A stretch of DNA of 64,000 bases from Yinghuangia sp051388915 (GCF_051388915.1 NZ_JBPKBH010000019.1:62001-126000), one strand, 5' to 3'. Shown: positions 53,186 through 62,110, counted from the first letter of the stretch. The notes: generated from the sequence alone by a model not told the origin. Numbers and translations: made by a program.

Positions 53186-54262
53186 ATGACCATGGCACCC
53201 GAGCGGCTCATCTCCGCCGACTCGCACGTCAACCTCACGCAGGAACGCATCAAGGCCCACCTGCCGTCCCGCATCCATGACGAGTACGACAAGGCGGTCG
53301 CCGAACTCGCGGCCGGGATGCGCCGCGCCGCGGGCGCCGGGGCCGCCAACCGCGCCTCCTTCCAGCACCGCACGTACGCGGCGGCCGGGCGGGCCGGGCA
53401 CCACGACGCGCACGAGCGGCTCAAGGACATGGACGCCGACGGCGTCGACATCGAGGTGCTCTACTGCGAGGTGTCCGGCTTCCGCTACCTCTACCTGATG
53501 AAGGACGGCTGGCGGGAGGCGTCGCGCGGCTTCAACGACGCGCTGTCCGAATTCGCCGCGGTCGACCCCGAGCGCCTGGTGCTCTCGTACCAGATCCCGA
53601 TCCACGACATCGACCACGCGGTGGCCGAGGTCGACCGCGTCGCCGCGGCCGGCGCCAAGTCGCTGCAACTGCCCGTGAACCCGTCCGAACTGGGGCTGCC
53701 GGACTACTACGACGAGCGGTACCGCCCGCTGTGGTCGAAGATCTGCGACACCGGGCTGCCGGTGTGCCTGCACATCGGGCTCAACACCAACCTCGACGAC
53801 CTCGGACGCCGCGACCCCACGCCGCAGAAGGGCATCATGGTCCCGGTCACCGGGCTGATGACGGCCGAGGCGTTCGGCATGTTCATCTGCACCGGCGTGC
53901 TGGAGCGCTACCCCGACCTGAAGCTGGTCTTCGTGGAGCCGGGCATGGGGTGGGTGCCGTGGTGGCTGAACACCGTGGACGACCAGGTCACCCGCCAGGA
54001 CTACGAGTTCGGGCTCAAGGAACTGCCGAGCTTCTACTTCCACCGGCAGGTCCACGTGACGTTCATCGAGGAACCTCTGACACTGCACAAGCTGCGCCAC
54101 GAGATCGGCGTCCGCAACATGCTGTGGTCCACGGACTACCCGCACCCGGTGACCAGTTGGCCCCGGTCGCGCGCCCTCGTGGACGAGCAGTTCGCCGGGA
54201 TCCCCGCGGACGAGCGCGAACTGATGCTGTCGGGCAACGCCAAACGCATCTGGAACCTCTGA
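53186..54262 (+). CDS. Metal-dependent amidohydrolase family 2 protein
   Basis: A 358-residue amidohydrolase-2 protein. The metal motif is ISADSHVNL, followed by CLHIGLNTNL, FVEPGMGWVPWWL and WSTDYPHPVTSWP, the same landmarks as in the paralogue at 38438. The likely activity is hydrolysis or decarboxylation of an organic acid. ATG 53186 follows GAAGGAG. It begins a three-gene operon with a MaoC-like hydratase and a SnoaL-like protein, behind the strongest CATAGTA operator. Confidence 0.88.
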   Translation: MTMAPERLISADSHVNLTQERIKAHLPSRIHDEYDKAVAELAAGMRRAAGAGAANRASFQHRTYAAAGRAGHHDAHERLKDMDADGVDIEVLYCEVSGFRYLYLMKDGWREASRGFNDALSEFAAVDPERLVLSYQIPIHDIDHAVAEVDRVAAAGAKSLQLPVNPSELGLPDYYDERYRPLWSKICDTGLPVCLHIGLNTNLDDLGRRDPTPQKGIMVPVTGLMTAEAFGMFICTGVLERYPDLKLVFVEPGMGWVPWWLNTVDDQVTRQDYEFGLKELPSFYFHRQVHVTFIEEPLTLHKLRHEIGVRNMLWSTDYPHPVTSWPRSRALVDEQFAGIPADERELMLSGNAKRIWNL

Positions 54263-54342
54263 TCGGCACTGGCGGGCGCGCTGCCTGCCCGCAGCGCACC
54301 CGTCCGCCGACACCGTCACCTGAGGCAGGAGAACACCAGCAC

Positions 54343-54795
54343 ATGCGTGCCTTCGCGAATCTGCACGAACTCGCGCTCGCCAAGGGGCAGATCCTCGGCA
54401 CGAGCGACTGGGTCACGGTGACCCAGGAGCGCATCGACCGCTTCGCCGACGCCACCGGCGACCACCAGTGGATCCATGTGGACGCGGAACGGGCCGAGGA
54501 CGGGCCGTTCGGCGGCACGATCGCGCACGGCTACCTGACCCTTGCGCTGCTGCCGTCGTTCGCGGCCGAGATATTCCGCGTGGACGGTCTGTCGATGGCC
54601 GTCAACTACGGCGTCAACAAGGTGCGCTTCCCCGCTCCGGTGCCGTCCGGCTCGCGGGTCCGGTCCACCGCCGAACTCCTCGACGTCCTCGACGCCGAGC
54701 GCGGCAAGATCGCCGTCGTACGCCAGGTCGTCGAGGCGGACGGTGTCACCAAGCCGGTCTGCGTCGCCGAGTGCCTGGCCCTGTACGTTCCCTGA
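54343..54795 (+). CDS. MaoC-like (R)-specific enoyl-CoA hydratase
   Basis: A 150-residue single hot-dog hydratase. The catalytic dyad is in ATGDHQWIHVD (Asp40, His45) and the substrate loop is GTIAHGYLTLALLP. This is the standard R-hydratase/NodN form that hydrates enoyl-CoA to (R)-3-hydroxyacyl-CoA. ATG 54343 is preceded by CAGGAG. It lies 80 bases after the amidohydrolase and seven bases before the SnoaL-like gene. Confidence 0.9.
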   Translation: MRAFANLHELALAKGQILGTSDWVTVTQERIDRFADATGDHQWIHVDAERAEDGPFGGTIAHGYLTLALLPSFAAEIFRVDGLSMAVNYGVNKVRFPAPVPSGSRVRSTAELLDVLDAERGKIAVVRQVVEADGVTKPVCVAECLALYVP

Positions 54796-54802
54796 GGCGA
54801 CG

Positions 54803-55249
54803 ATGGACCCGACCATGCAGTTCCTGGCGGACCGCACCGCGCTTCGCGACCTCGTCCAGGACTACGCCGGCAACGCCGACCGACGGCTGCCCCATGCGGT
54901 CGCGGCATGCTTCGTCCCCGACGGACACCTCGTCCTTGAGCGCGGTCCCGGACAGGCCGAAGTCCTCGCCGGGCGCGCGGCGATCGCCGGCGCATTGGCG
55001 GACCTCGACCGCTACCGGACGACCACACACTTCGTGGGCAACCACACCGCGCGCATCGACGGCGATACCGCCGAGGGCGAGACGTACTGCCTGGCGCACC
55101 ACATCTACGAGCAGGACGGGGCGGACCGCGACACCCTCATGTCCATCCGCTACCGCGACGCCTACGAACGCACAGGCCAGGGTTGGCGCATCCGCACCCG
55201 CACGCTGACTTTCGACTGGATCGCCGACCGCCCGCTGCGCGACGCGTAG
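54803..55249 (+). CDS. SnoaL-like (NTF2-fold) protein
   Basis: A 148-residue NTF2-fold protein: helix ADRTALRDLVQDYAGNAD, the HLVLERGPGQAEVLAGRAAI strand-helix, THFVGNHTARI, and a C-terminal WRIRTRTLTFDW strand. Such domains serve as small dehydratases, isomerases or cyclases, e.g. ketosteroid-isomerase-like enzymes. Start ATG 54803 is eight bases after the hydratase stop. The order amidohydrolase-MaoC-SnoaL suggests a small shared branch. The substrate is unknown. Confidence 0.8.
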   Translation: MDPTMQFLADRTALRDLVQDYAGNADRRLPHAVAACFVPDGHLVLERGPGQAEVLAGRAAIAGALADLDRYRTTTHFVGNHTARIDGDTAEGETYCLAHHIYEQDGADRDTLMSIRYRDAYERTGQGWRIRTRTLTFDWIADRPLRDA

Positions 55250-55258
55250 CCCCCAGCA

Positions 55259-55304
55259 GCCGCCGCAGTGGACCGGCACCGGTGCGCCGGTCCGCCGCGG
55301 CGGC
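55259..55304. terminator. Hairpin after the SnoaL-like gene
   Basis: A GC-rich inverted repeat: outer arms 55259-55266 and 55297-55304, inner arms 55270-55277 and 55286-55293, followed by CTTTCG. It ends the amidohydrolase operon. Confidence 0.65.
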
Positions 55305-55451
55305 CTTTCGGCATCCCTCCAAAGCGTTATCCACCATTTACTTTCTGACCGAAGCGTCCCGCTCGCCCGCCGCGCCACGGGTGCATCCTTCGACTATTAC
55401 TGTGACTTCGCAGGACCTTTGCCGCCGAGCGGCAGAAGCGTTGCCTTCAAT

Positions 55452-55467
55452 GTTATTTGCGGTTAAC
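55452..55467. promoter_or_regulatory. GTTAA-family operator-like site before the carboxylase operon
   Basis: GTTATTTGCGGTTAAC lies 216 bases before the carboxylase beta-subunit start. It is nearly identical to the site at 49401 and related to the palindrome before the TetR gene at 61349. The 418-base gap 55250-55667 otherwise holds two hairpins and no gene. Confidence 0.6.
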
Positions 55468-55547
55468 GTTCTTGATGCACGACGAGGCCCGCCCCTCCGG
55501 GACGAATTCGCGCCTGTCGGGCGGCGATGCCCGGTCCCGCCGTGCAC

Positions 55548-55574
55548 GCTGCCCGGCCTTGACGGCCGGGCAGC
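55548..55574 (+). promoter_or_regulatory. Leader hairpin upstream of the carboxylase operon
   Basis: A perfect 11-base stem with a five-base loop (arms 55548-55558 and 55564-55574) lies between the operator-like site and the ATG at 55668. It could be an attenuator, mRNA stabiliser or incidental GC-rich repeat. Confidence 0.4.
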
Positions 55575-55667
55575 ACCTGCCTGGTCCCCGCCCTGGTCAC
55601 CGACCGTCCCGGACCACCTCGCCCGCCGCGCGCCGCCCGCGCACACGCGCCCAGACATGGAGGCCCC

Positions 55668-57266
55668 ATGCCGGTCCTGCATTCCCGTGCCGAGCTGTCC
55701 GGCGATGCGTACGAAGCCAACCGCACCGCACAACTGGCAGCCATCGGCCTCCTGGACGATCAACTCGACCTCGCCCGCGCCGGCGGTGGCCCCAGGTACG
55801 TGGACCGGCACCGCGCCCGCGGCCGCATGACCGCCCGCGAACGCATCGAACTGCTGCTGGACCAGGACGCGCCGTTCCTGGAGCTGTCCACGCTCGCCGC
55901 CTGGGGCACCGAGTTCACCGTCGGGGCCGCGCTCGTCACCGGCGTCGGCGTGGTCAGCGGTGTCGAGTGCGTGGTCATCGCGCACGACCCGACCGTCCGC
56001 GGCGGCTCGTTGAACCCCTGGACCATCAAGAAGACCCTCCGGGCCCTGGAGATCGCGGGCCGTAACCGGCTCCCCGTGATCAACCTGGTGGAGTCCGGCG
56101 GCGCGGACCTGCCGTCGCAGGCGGACATCTTCGTCCCCGCCGGGAAGATGTTCCACGACCTGACCGCGCTGTCGGCACGCGGAATCCCCACCGTGGCCCT
56201 GGTGTTCGGCAGCTCGACCGCGGGCGGGGCGTACGTCCCCGGGATGTGCGACTACGCCGTTATGGTCGACAAGCAGGCCAAGGTCTTCCTCGGCGGCCCT
56301 CCCCTGGTCAAGATGGCCACCGGCGAGGATGCGGACGACGAGGAACTCGGCGGTGCCGACATGCACTCGCGCATCTCCGGCGTCTCGGACTACTTCGCTC
56401 GGGACGAGCACGAGTGCATCCGGATCGGACGCCAGATCATGGCAGACCTGAACTGGCGCAAGCTCGGCTACGGCGCGGTGCGCGCGTCCAACGAACCACG
56501 CTACGACCGCGAGGAGATCCTCGGGCTGATCCCCGCGGATCCGCGGGTGCCGTTCGACCCTCGCGAGGTCCTCGCACGGGTCGTCGACGGGTCCCGCTTC
56601 GAGGAGTACAAGCCGCTGTACGGCACCTCCCTGGTCACCGGGTGGGCGTCCGTGCACGGCTTCCCCGTGGGCGTGCTGGCCAATGCGCGGGGCGTGCTGT
56701 TCAGCGAAGAGGCGAAGAAGGCCACGGAGTTCATCCTCCTGGCCAACCAGACCGACACTCCGCTGGTGTTCCTGCACAACACGACCGGCTATATGGTCGG
56801 CACCCGCTACGAGCAGGGCGGGATCGTCAAGGACGGCGCCAAGATGATCAACGCCGTGGCCAACAGCACGGTGCCGCACATCTCGCTCAACATCGGCGGA
56901 TCGTACGGCGCGGGCAACTACGGCATGTCCGGGCGCGCGTACGACCCGCGGTTCATGTTCGCCTGGCCGAGCGCGAGGCTCGCCGTAATGGGCGCCGAGC
57001 AACTCGCCGGGGTCCTGTCCATCGTCGGCAGGCAGGCGGCGGAAGCTGCGGGGCGTCCGTTCGACGCCGACGCCGACGAGGCGCGGCGCAAGGCGATCCA
57101 CGCGCAGATCGACGCCGAGTCCCACCCCTTCTTCATCACCTCCCGCCTCTACGACGACGGCGTCATCGACCCTCGCGACACCCGTACCGTCCTCGGACTG
57201 ACCCTGTCGGCGGCGCACTCCGACGAGGTCGCCGGCCGCCGCGGCTTCGGCGTCTTCCGCATGTGA
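55668..57266 (+). CDS. Acyl-CoA carboxylase beta subunit (carboxyltransferase)
   Basis: A 532-residue carboxyltransferase subunit transferring CO2 from carboxybiotin to an acyl-CoA. The N-terminal crotonase-like half has LVESGGADLPSQADIF and GSSTAGGAYVPGM then VFLGGPPLVKMATGED, the oxyanion segments of methylcrotonyl/geranyl-type carboxylases. The C-terminal half has HNTTGYMVGTRYEQGG and IGGSYGAGNYGMSGRAYDP. The FLGGPPLVKxATGE form fits branched enoyl-CoA substrates better than propionyl-CoA, though substrate assignment by eye is uncertain. It is followed by the biotin-carrying alpha subunit. Confidence 0.93.
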   Translation: MPVLHSRAELSGDAYEANRTAQLAAIGLLDDQLDLARAGGGPRYVDRHRARGRMTARERIELLLDQDAPFLELSTLAAWGTEFTVGAALVTGVGVVSGVECVVIAHDPTVRGGSLNPWTIKKTLRALEIAGRNRLPVINLVESGGADLPSQADIFVPAGKMFHDLTALSARGIPTVALVFGSSTAGGAYVPGMCDYAVMVDKQAKVFLGGPPLVKMATGEDADDEELGGADMHSRISGVSDYFARDEHECIRIGRQIMADLNWRKLGYGAVRASNEPRYDREEILGLIPADPRVPFDPREVLARVVDGSRFEEYKPLYGTSLVTGWASVHGFPVGVLANARGVLFSEEAKKATEFILLANQTDTPLVFLHNTTGYMVGTRYEQGGIVKDGAKMINAVANSTVPHISLNIGGSYGAGNYGMSGRAYDPRFMFAWPSARLAVMGAEQLAGVLSIVGRQAAEAAGRPFDADADEARRKAIHAQIDAESHPFFITSRLYDDGVIDPRDTRTVLGLTLSAAHSDEVAGRRGFGVFRM

Positions 57267-57346
57267 GACCTGCCGTCGGCCTTGCCGACGCCGCTCGCGC
57301 CCGCAGGCACTCGGCCTCCGAGTGCCCCGAATTCCCAGGAGCCCCC

Positions 57347-59425
57347 ATGACCGCCATCCGCAAACTGCTGGTGGCCAACCGCGGCGAGATCGCCGAGCGG
57401 GTCATCGCCACCGCGCACGCCATGGGCATCGGCACCGTGGCCGTGTTCTCCGACGCCGACGCACACCACCCCCACGTCGATGCCGCCGACGAAGCCGTGC
57501 GCCTTCCCGGAGTCAGCCCCGCCGAGACCTACCTGCGCGGGGATCTGATCGTCTCCGCCGCTCGTGCCACCGGATGCGACGCCGTACACCCGGGGTACGG
57601 ATTCCTGTCCGAGAACGCCGGGTTCGCCGCCGCGTGCGCGGAGGCCGGCCTGCGCTTCGTCGGCCCACCGCCCGGCGTTATCGAGGCCATGGGGTCCAAG
57701 ACCGCCGCAAAGGCGATCATGGAGAAGGCCGGAGTGCCCGTCCTGCCCGGCGTCGTCGTCACCCCCGAGAGCGCACCCGCCGCGTTGGCACGGGCCGCCG
57801 CCGACATCGGGTATCCGCTGCTCGTCAAGGCCGCGTTCGGCGGCGGCGGACGCGGCATGCGGATCGTGGCCGACGCGGACGGGCTCATGGACGCCGTGGC
57901 CTCCGCCGCACGGGAAGCGGCATCGGCCTTCGGCGACGGAACGATCTTCCTCGAACGGTACGTTCAGGCACCGCGCCACATCGAGGTGCAGATCTTCGCC
58001 GACACCCATGGCAACGCCGTTCACCTCTTCGAACGCGAATGCTCGATCCAGCGCCGCCACCAAAAGATCGTCGAAGAGGCTCCCTCACCGGCGGTCGACC
58101 CGGTCCTGCGCGCCGAGCTCACCGCCGCCGCCGTCACCGCGGCCAAGGCAATCGGCTACGTCGGGGCGGGCACGGTCGAGTTCATCCTCGCCCCCGACCG
58201 CGCGTTCTACTTCCTTGAGGTCAACACACGACTCCAGGTCGAACACCCCGTCACCGAAGCCGTCACCGGCCTGGATCTGGTTCGCCTGCAACTGCTGGTC
58301 GCCGAGGGCGCCCCGCTCCCCGGCGATGTCGCGGCCGCCGTCGCCGCGGGCACACAGGGCCACGCCATCGAGGCGCGCCTGTACGCCGAGGACGTCACCG
58401 CGGGATTCCTGCCCACCGGCGGGACCATGCACGCGTTCCGCATCCCCCCGGTCGCCGGAGTCCGCGTGGACAGCGGCATCCGGGACGGCGGCGTGGTCTC
58501 CCCGCACTACGACCCGATGCTCGCCAAGGTCATCGCCCATGCACCGACCCGCGGCGAAGCCGCGCGCCTGCTCGCGCGCGCCCTCGCCGACGCGGTGGTC
58601 GATGGCGTCGTCACCAATCGGGACCTGCTGGTCGGCATCCTGCGCGAACCGGAGTTCCTGGCAGGCGGCACCGACACGGCCTACCTCGAACGGCACGACC
58701 CGGCCGCGCTCGTGGCCGACGGGCACAACGGCGCGCTACGCCTGACAGCCTCGGTGACCGCCGCGGCGCTCGCCGATCAGGCACGCCGCCGCGCGGAGGC
58801 ACCGGTCCTGACGCGAGTACCCACCGGCTGGCGCAACGTTCCCAGCGACCTGCAACGGGCCCGCTACACGGTCGAGGGCGAGGACGTCGAAGTCGGCTAC
58901 CGGCTCAGCCCACGCGCCGGGGGCTGGAACGCGGTCGTCGAGATCGACGGAGAGTCAGTCCGTGATCTCGACGTGGTGGCCATGGCGCCGGAACAGGTCG
59001 TGGTGACCTGGAAGGGGGTCCGCCGTACCTTCGCCGTGCGGTCGTACGAGGACGAGATGTACGTGGCAAGCGCATTGGGGCACGCCCGGCTGCGCCGCCT
59101 GCCCCGCTTCCCCGACATCGCCGAACAGGCCGACTCCGGCTCCTTGACCGCACCGATGCCGGGGGTCGTGGTCCGGGTCCTGGTCTCGGTCGGCGAGACA
59201 GTCGCGGCAGGCCAACCCGTCGCCGTGCTTGAGGCGATGAAAATGGAGCACACCTTGCGCTCCCCCGCGGACGGTGTGGTCACCCAACTACTCGTCGTGG
59301 AGGGCGCTCAGGTCGACGACGGTGCCGTGCTCGTCGTGGTCGACGACGGCCGGGAAGACGCGGACACCGCGACCGCGAGCACGACCTCAACCGGCCCGGT
59401 GACCACGCCGGGGAGTTCGTCATGA
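57347..59425 (+). CDS. Acyl-CoA carboxylase alpha subunit (biotin carboxylase + biotin carrier)
   Basis: A 692-residue biotin-dependent carboxylase subunit. The biotin carboxylase domain (about 1-450) opens RKLLVANRGEIAERV, has the ATP-grasp loop GGGGRGMRI, ERECSIQRRHQKIVEE and EVNTRLQVEHPVTE. A middle region follows, then the biotin carrier domain with biotinylated Lys632 in EAMKMEHT. A 30-residue Thr/Ser/Asp tail ends the protein. ATG 57347 follows CAGGAG, 80 bases after the beta subunit stop. The stop overlaps the next crotonase ATG (ATGA). Together with the beta subunit it forms a two-subunit carboxylase. Confidence 0.95.
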   Translation: MTAIRKLLVANRGEIAERVIATAHAMGIGTVAVFSDADAHHPHVDAADEAVRLPGVSPAETYLRGDLIVSAARATGCDAVHPGYGFLSENAGFAAACAEAGLRFVGPPPGVIEAMGSKTAAKAIMEKAGVPVLPGVVVTPESAPAALARAAADIGYPLLVKAAFGGGGRGMRIVADADGLMDAVASAAREAASAFGDGTIFLERYVQAPRHIEVQIFADTHGNAVHLFERECSIQRRHQKIVEEAPSPAVDPVLRAELTAAAVTAAKAIGYVGAGTVEFILAPDRAFYFLEVNTRLQVEHPVTEAVTGLDLVRLQLLVAEGAPLPGDVAAAVAAGTQGHAIEARLYAEDVTAGFLPTGGTMHAFRIPPVAGVRVDSGIRDGGVVSPHYDPMLAKVIAHAPTRGEAARLLARALADAVVDGVVTNRDLLVGILREPEFLAGGTDTAYLERHDPAALVADGHNGALRLTASVTAAALADQARRRAEAPVLTRVPTGWRNVPSDLQRARYTVEGEDVEVGYRLSPRAGGWNAVVEIDGESVRDLDVVAMAPEQVVVTWKGVRRTFAVRSYEDEMYVASALGHARLRRLPRFPDIAEQADSGSLTAPMPGVVVRVLVSVGETVAAGQPVAVLEAMKMEHTLRSPADGVVTQLLVVEGAQVDDGAVLVVVDDGREDADTATASTTSTGPVTTPGSSS

Positions 59426-60213
59426 CCGATACCCGCGTCGACACGGAGGCAGAGCACCCGGTCCCCTACTACCGGGTGGGGCCGGTGGCATGGCTGCAAA
59501 TCAACCGCCCGGTGACACGCAACGCGCTGTCGGCCGAGGTGCGGGCGGGACTGTGGGCGGGCATACGTCGGTTCAACGACGACACAGACGCTCATGTGCT
59601 GGTCCTCACGGGGACCGGGGACAAGGCGTTCTGCGCAGGCGGAGATCTGAAAGAGATGGCCCGAGAGCAACTACGGGTGCCGCCACCGGACTTCCTTCCA
59701 CAGTTCGGGCGCAACATCCACGTGCCGAAGCCGACCATCGCCGCAGTCAACGGCGTCGCGCTCGCCGGCGGCTTCCTCTTGGCCCAGATGTGCGATCTCG
59801 TGGTCGCCGCGGACCACGCGCGGTTCGCCGTCACGGAGGCGAAGGTCGGGCGCGGTGCCCCGTGGGCCGTTCCACTCCCCTCGTTGATCCCGCCACGCAT
59901 CGCCATGGAACTGCTGCTCACCGCCGACCCGATCACCGCCGCCCGGGCGTACGAGGTCGGCTTGGCCAACGCCGTGGTACCGGGGCCCGAACTGGCGGCG
60001 CACGCCCAGGCGCTGGGTGAGCGCATCGCGGCTAACGCCCCGCTGTCCGTGGCAGCGTCCAAAGCCACCGTGCACCTGGCCCTCGAACAGCCGCGCCACG
60101 CCGCCTTCGATGCGGCCGAAGCGCTGTGGGCACCGGTATACCGCTCCGAGGACGCACAAGAGGGACCCCGTGCCTTCCGCGAGGGACGCACTCCGACGTG
60201 GCGGGGCCGGTGA
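59422..60213 (+). CDS. Enoyl-CoA hydratase/isomerase-family protein
   Basis: A 263-residue crotonase. The oxyanion segments are FCAGGDLKEM (70-79) and GVALAGGFLL (111-120). The first catalytic glutamate position is leucine (Leu119/120), the second is kept as Glu139 in AVTEAKVGRG. It is coupled to the carboxylase alpha subunit by four-base overlap. By position it may hydrate the carboxylated glutaconyl-CoA-type product, as isohexenylglutaconyl- or methylglutaconyl-CoA hydratases do; the single glutamate makes this an inference. Confidence 0.87.
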   Translation: MTDTRVDTEAEHPVPYYRVGPVAWLQINRPVTRNALSAEVRAGLWAGIRRFNDDTDAHVLVLTGTGDKAFCAGGDLKEMAREQLRVPPPDFLPQFGRNIHVPKPTIAAVNGVALAGGFLLAQMCDLVVAADHARFAVTEAKVGRGAPWAVPLPSLIPPRIAMELLLTADPITAARAYEVGLANAVVPGPELAAHAQALGERIAANAPLSVAASKATVHLALEQPRHAAFDAAEALWAPVYRSEDAQEGPRAFREGRTPTWRGR

Positions 60214-60283
60214 CCACCACGCGCCACTGCCCGCCGATCTCGCGGCACTCCGACCAACCCGTCCCCTTCCGCCGGAGGCGCAC

Positions 60284-61300
60284 ATGCATCTGGGGCTGAA
60301 CCTCGGCTACTGGGGTGCCCACCCACCGAGGGACTCTGTCGATCTGGCCCGGGAAGCCGAGCGACTGGGCTATGCATCGGTGTGGACCAGCGAGGCATGG
60401 GGCTCGGACGCGTTCACCCCGCTCACGTGGATTGCGGCGCACACCACCCGCATCGGCCTGGGAACCGCGATCGCGCAAATGTGCGCGCGTACCCCGACGG
60501 CCACCGCCATGCACGCCCTGACTCTCGACCACTTGTCGGGCGGACGGATGCTGCTGGGGCTCGGCCTGTCCGGACCGCAGGTCGTGGAGGGCTGGCACGG
60601 GCAACCGTTCCCCGCACGGCCGCTCGGGTTCACCCGCGAATACGTCGACATCGTCCGGCAGGTCCTGCACCGGCAGGGGAAGGTGACCGCGGACGGACGC
60701 CACCTCAGCCTCCCCTACGCGGGTGCGGACGGTACCGGGCTGGGGCGGCCGCTGAAGTCCGTCACCCACCCGCTGCGTGCGGACCTGCCGATCCTGCTCG
60801 CCGCCGAGGGCCCGAGGAACGTGGCGCTCAGCACCGAAGTCACCGACGGCTGGCTGCCGTTGCACTGGTCGCCGACGAACCGGGCGGCGTACTCGGACGC
60901 GCTGCGCGACCGGCCTCCCGGATTCCGGGTCGCGCCGACGGTACCCGTCCACCTGGCGGACGACCTCGACGCCGCACGGGCGCCGGTCAAGGCATCGATC
61001 GCCTTCTACGTCGGCGGGATGGGAGCGGCCGAGCGCAACTTCCACGCCGACCTCATGCGACGCTACGGACGCGGGGACACGGTCGACCGGGTCCAGGACC
61101 TGTTCCGGACGGGGCGCCGCGCCGAAGCAGCCGCGGCGGTGCCGGACGACCTGGTCGACGAGGTGGCCCTCGTCGGGCCGACCGCTCGTATCCGCGACCG
61201 ATTTGCCTTGTGGGATGCCGACGAACGCATCACGGATCTGTTGGTCGCCACCAGGGATCCTGAAGCGCTGGCGTTGATGGCCGAGTTGGCCGGTCTGTAG
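60284..61300 (+). CDS. LLM-class (luciferase-like) F420-dependent oxidoreductase
   Basis: A 338-residue luciferase-like oxidoreductase similar to the one at 157. VWTSEAWGSDAFTP, LGLGLSGPQVVEGWHG and VGGMGAAERNFHADL match its landmarks. Start ATG 60284 follows GGAGG. It lies 70 bases after the crotonase and is the last gene of the carboxylase operon. The pairing with a carboxylase suggests reduction or oxidation of an acyl-CoA intermediate; electron donor F420 or FMN is not certain. Confidence 0.87.
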   Translation: MHLGLNLGYWGAHPPRDSVDLAREAERLGYASVWTSEAWGSDAFTPLTWIAAHTTRIGLGTAIAQMCARTPTATAMHALTLDHLSGGRMLLGLGLSGPQVVEGWHGQPFPARPLGFTREYVDIVRQVLHRQGKVTADGRHLSLPYAGADGTGLGRPLKSVTHPLRADLPILLAAEGPRNVALSTEVTDGWLPLHWSPTNRAAYSDALRDRPPGFRVAPTVPVHLADDLDAARAPVKASIAFYVGGMGAAERNFHADLMRRYGRGDTVDRVQDLFRTGRRAEAAAAVPDDLVDEVALVGPTARIRDRFALWDADERITDLLVATRDPEALALMAELAGL

Positions 61301-61348
61301 GCCCGGTGTCCGTCGGCCCGGTCCGGTCGGCGGCGGAACCGCTTGTTC

Positions 61349-61984
61349 TCAGGCGGCCCGACCGGTCAGCACGCGCAGCGCGGCGTCCCGCAGGATGGCC
61401 GCGGCCTGGTCGGCAGGAATTCCCGAGTCGTGGTCGGCGACGGAGTTCATCAGGCCGAAGGCGGCATGGACAAGGACTCGGGCCTGGGTGTCCGTCAGGT
61501 CTCCGCGAAGATCCACGACGACGTGGACGAACTCCTCGGCGTAGAGGCGCTGTACGCGGCGCAGTCGGCTGCGGGCCGCGTCCGGCAGGTTGTGCGCTTC
61601 CTGTGCGTACACCTTGATCAGGCTGCGTTCGGCGAGCGCGAATCCGACGTGCGCGCCAACTAGGCGCTCCAGTACCGTCGGCCCGTCTTCACCGTGGAGG
61701 TCCGCACCGGCTGTCGGGTCCGGGTCGACTATCGCCCGGGCACCATCCAGGAGTTGTTCCGTCACTTGGTCGAACAGGCCCACCAGCAGCGCTGGCTTGT
61801 TGGCGAAATGACGGTAGACCGCCGCTCCGGTGACCCCTGCGGCTGCGCCGATGTCGTCCATGCCCACGGCGTGGAACCCGCGTTCCGCGAACAGAGCCGC
61901 CGCCTGCGTGAGAATCAGCGCGCGGCGGCGGCGCCCGTGCGCGGAGCCGGACGCTCCGGCGCGGTGTACATCGAGTGAGGGCAT
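61349..61984 (-). CDS. TetR-family repressor, probable regulator of the GTTAA sites
   Basis: A TetR regulator of about 211 residues (239 if started at ATG 62068). The helix-turn-helix region contains FHAVGMDDIGAAAGVTGAAVYRHF; the rest is helical. ATG 61984 gives a normal-length N-terminus; ATG 62068 begins only nine bases after the palindrome GTTAATCACAATTAAC, which would leave no leader. The gene is convergent with the carboxylase operon, whose promoter, and that of the DinB/AtuA operon, carry related sites. Confidence 0.88.
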   Translation of the reverse strand: MPSLDVHRAGASGSAHGRRRRALILTQAAALFAERGFHAVGMDDIGAAAGVTGAAVYRHFANKPALLVGLFDQVTEQLLDGARAIVDPDPTAGADLHGEDGPTVLERLVGAHVGFALAERSLIKVYAQEAHNLPDAARSRLRRVQRLYAEEFVHVVVDLRGDLTDTQARVLVHAAFGLMNSVADHDSGIPADQAAAILRDAALRVLTGRAA

Positions 61985-62076
61985 TGGTCCCGGTTTCAGA
62001 CTGCCCGGCCCGGCCGGGGTGCAACCGTCGGCGACGGCGGTCCATGGGAGCTCCTGGTGCGCGCCCATGGACCGAT

Positions 62077-62092
62077 GTTAATCACAATTAAC
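62077..62092. promoter_or_regulatory. TetR auto-operator (GTTAA family, perfect)
   Basis: GTTAATCACAATTAAC is a perfect 6+4+6 palindrome directly before the TetR gene and 19 bases from the end of the luciferase-like gene at 62111. It is the strongest member of the GTTAA family. Confidence 0.75.
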
Positions 62093-62110
62093 TTTGGTGT
62101 GCAACAGCGG

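Noticed and set aside
61301..61348. Possible terminator between the carboxylase operon and TetR
   Set aside because: Only short, imperfect GC-rich complementarity is present, not distinguishable from background.
61689..62045. Minus-strand frame starting after a good AGGAG site inside the TetR gene
   Set aside because: Composition is Arg/Pro-rich with no domain, and the TetR helix-turn-helix is in another frame of the same strand.
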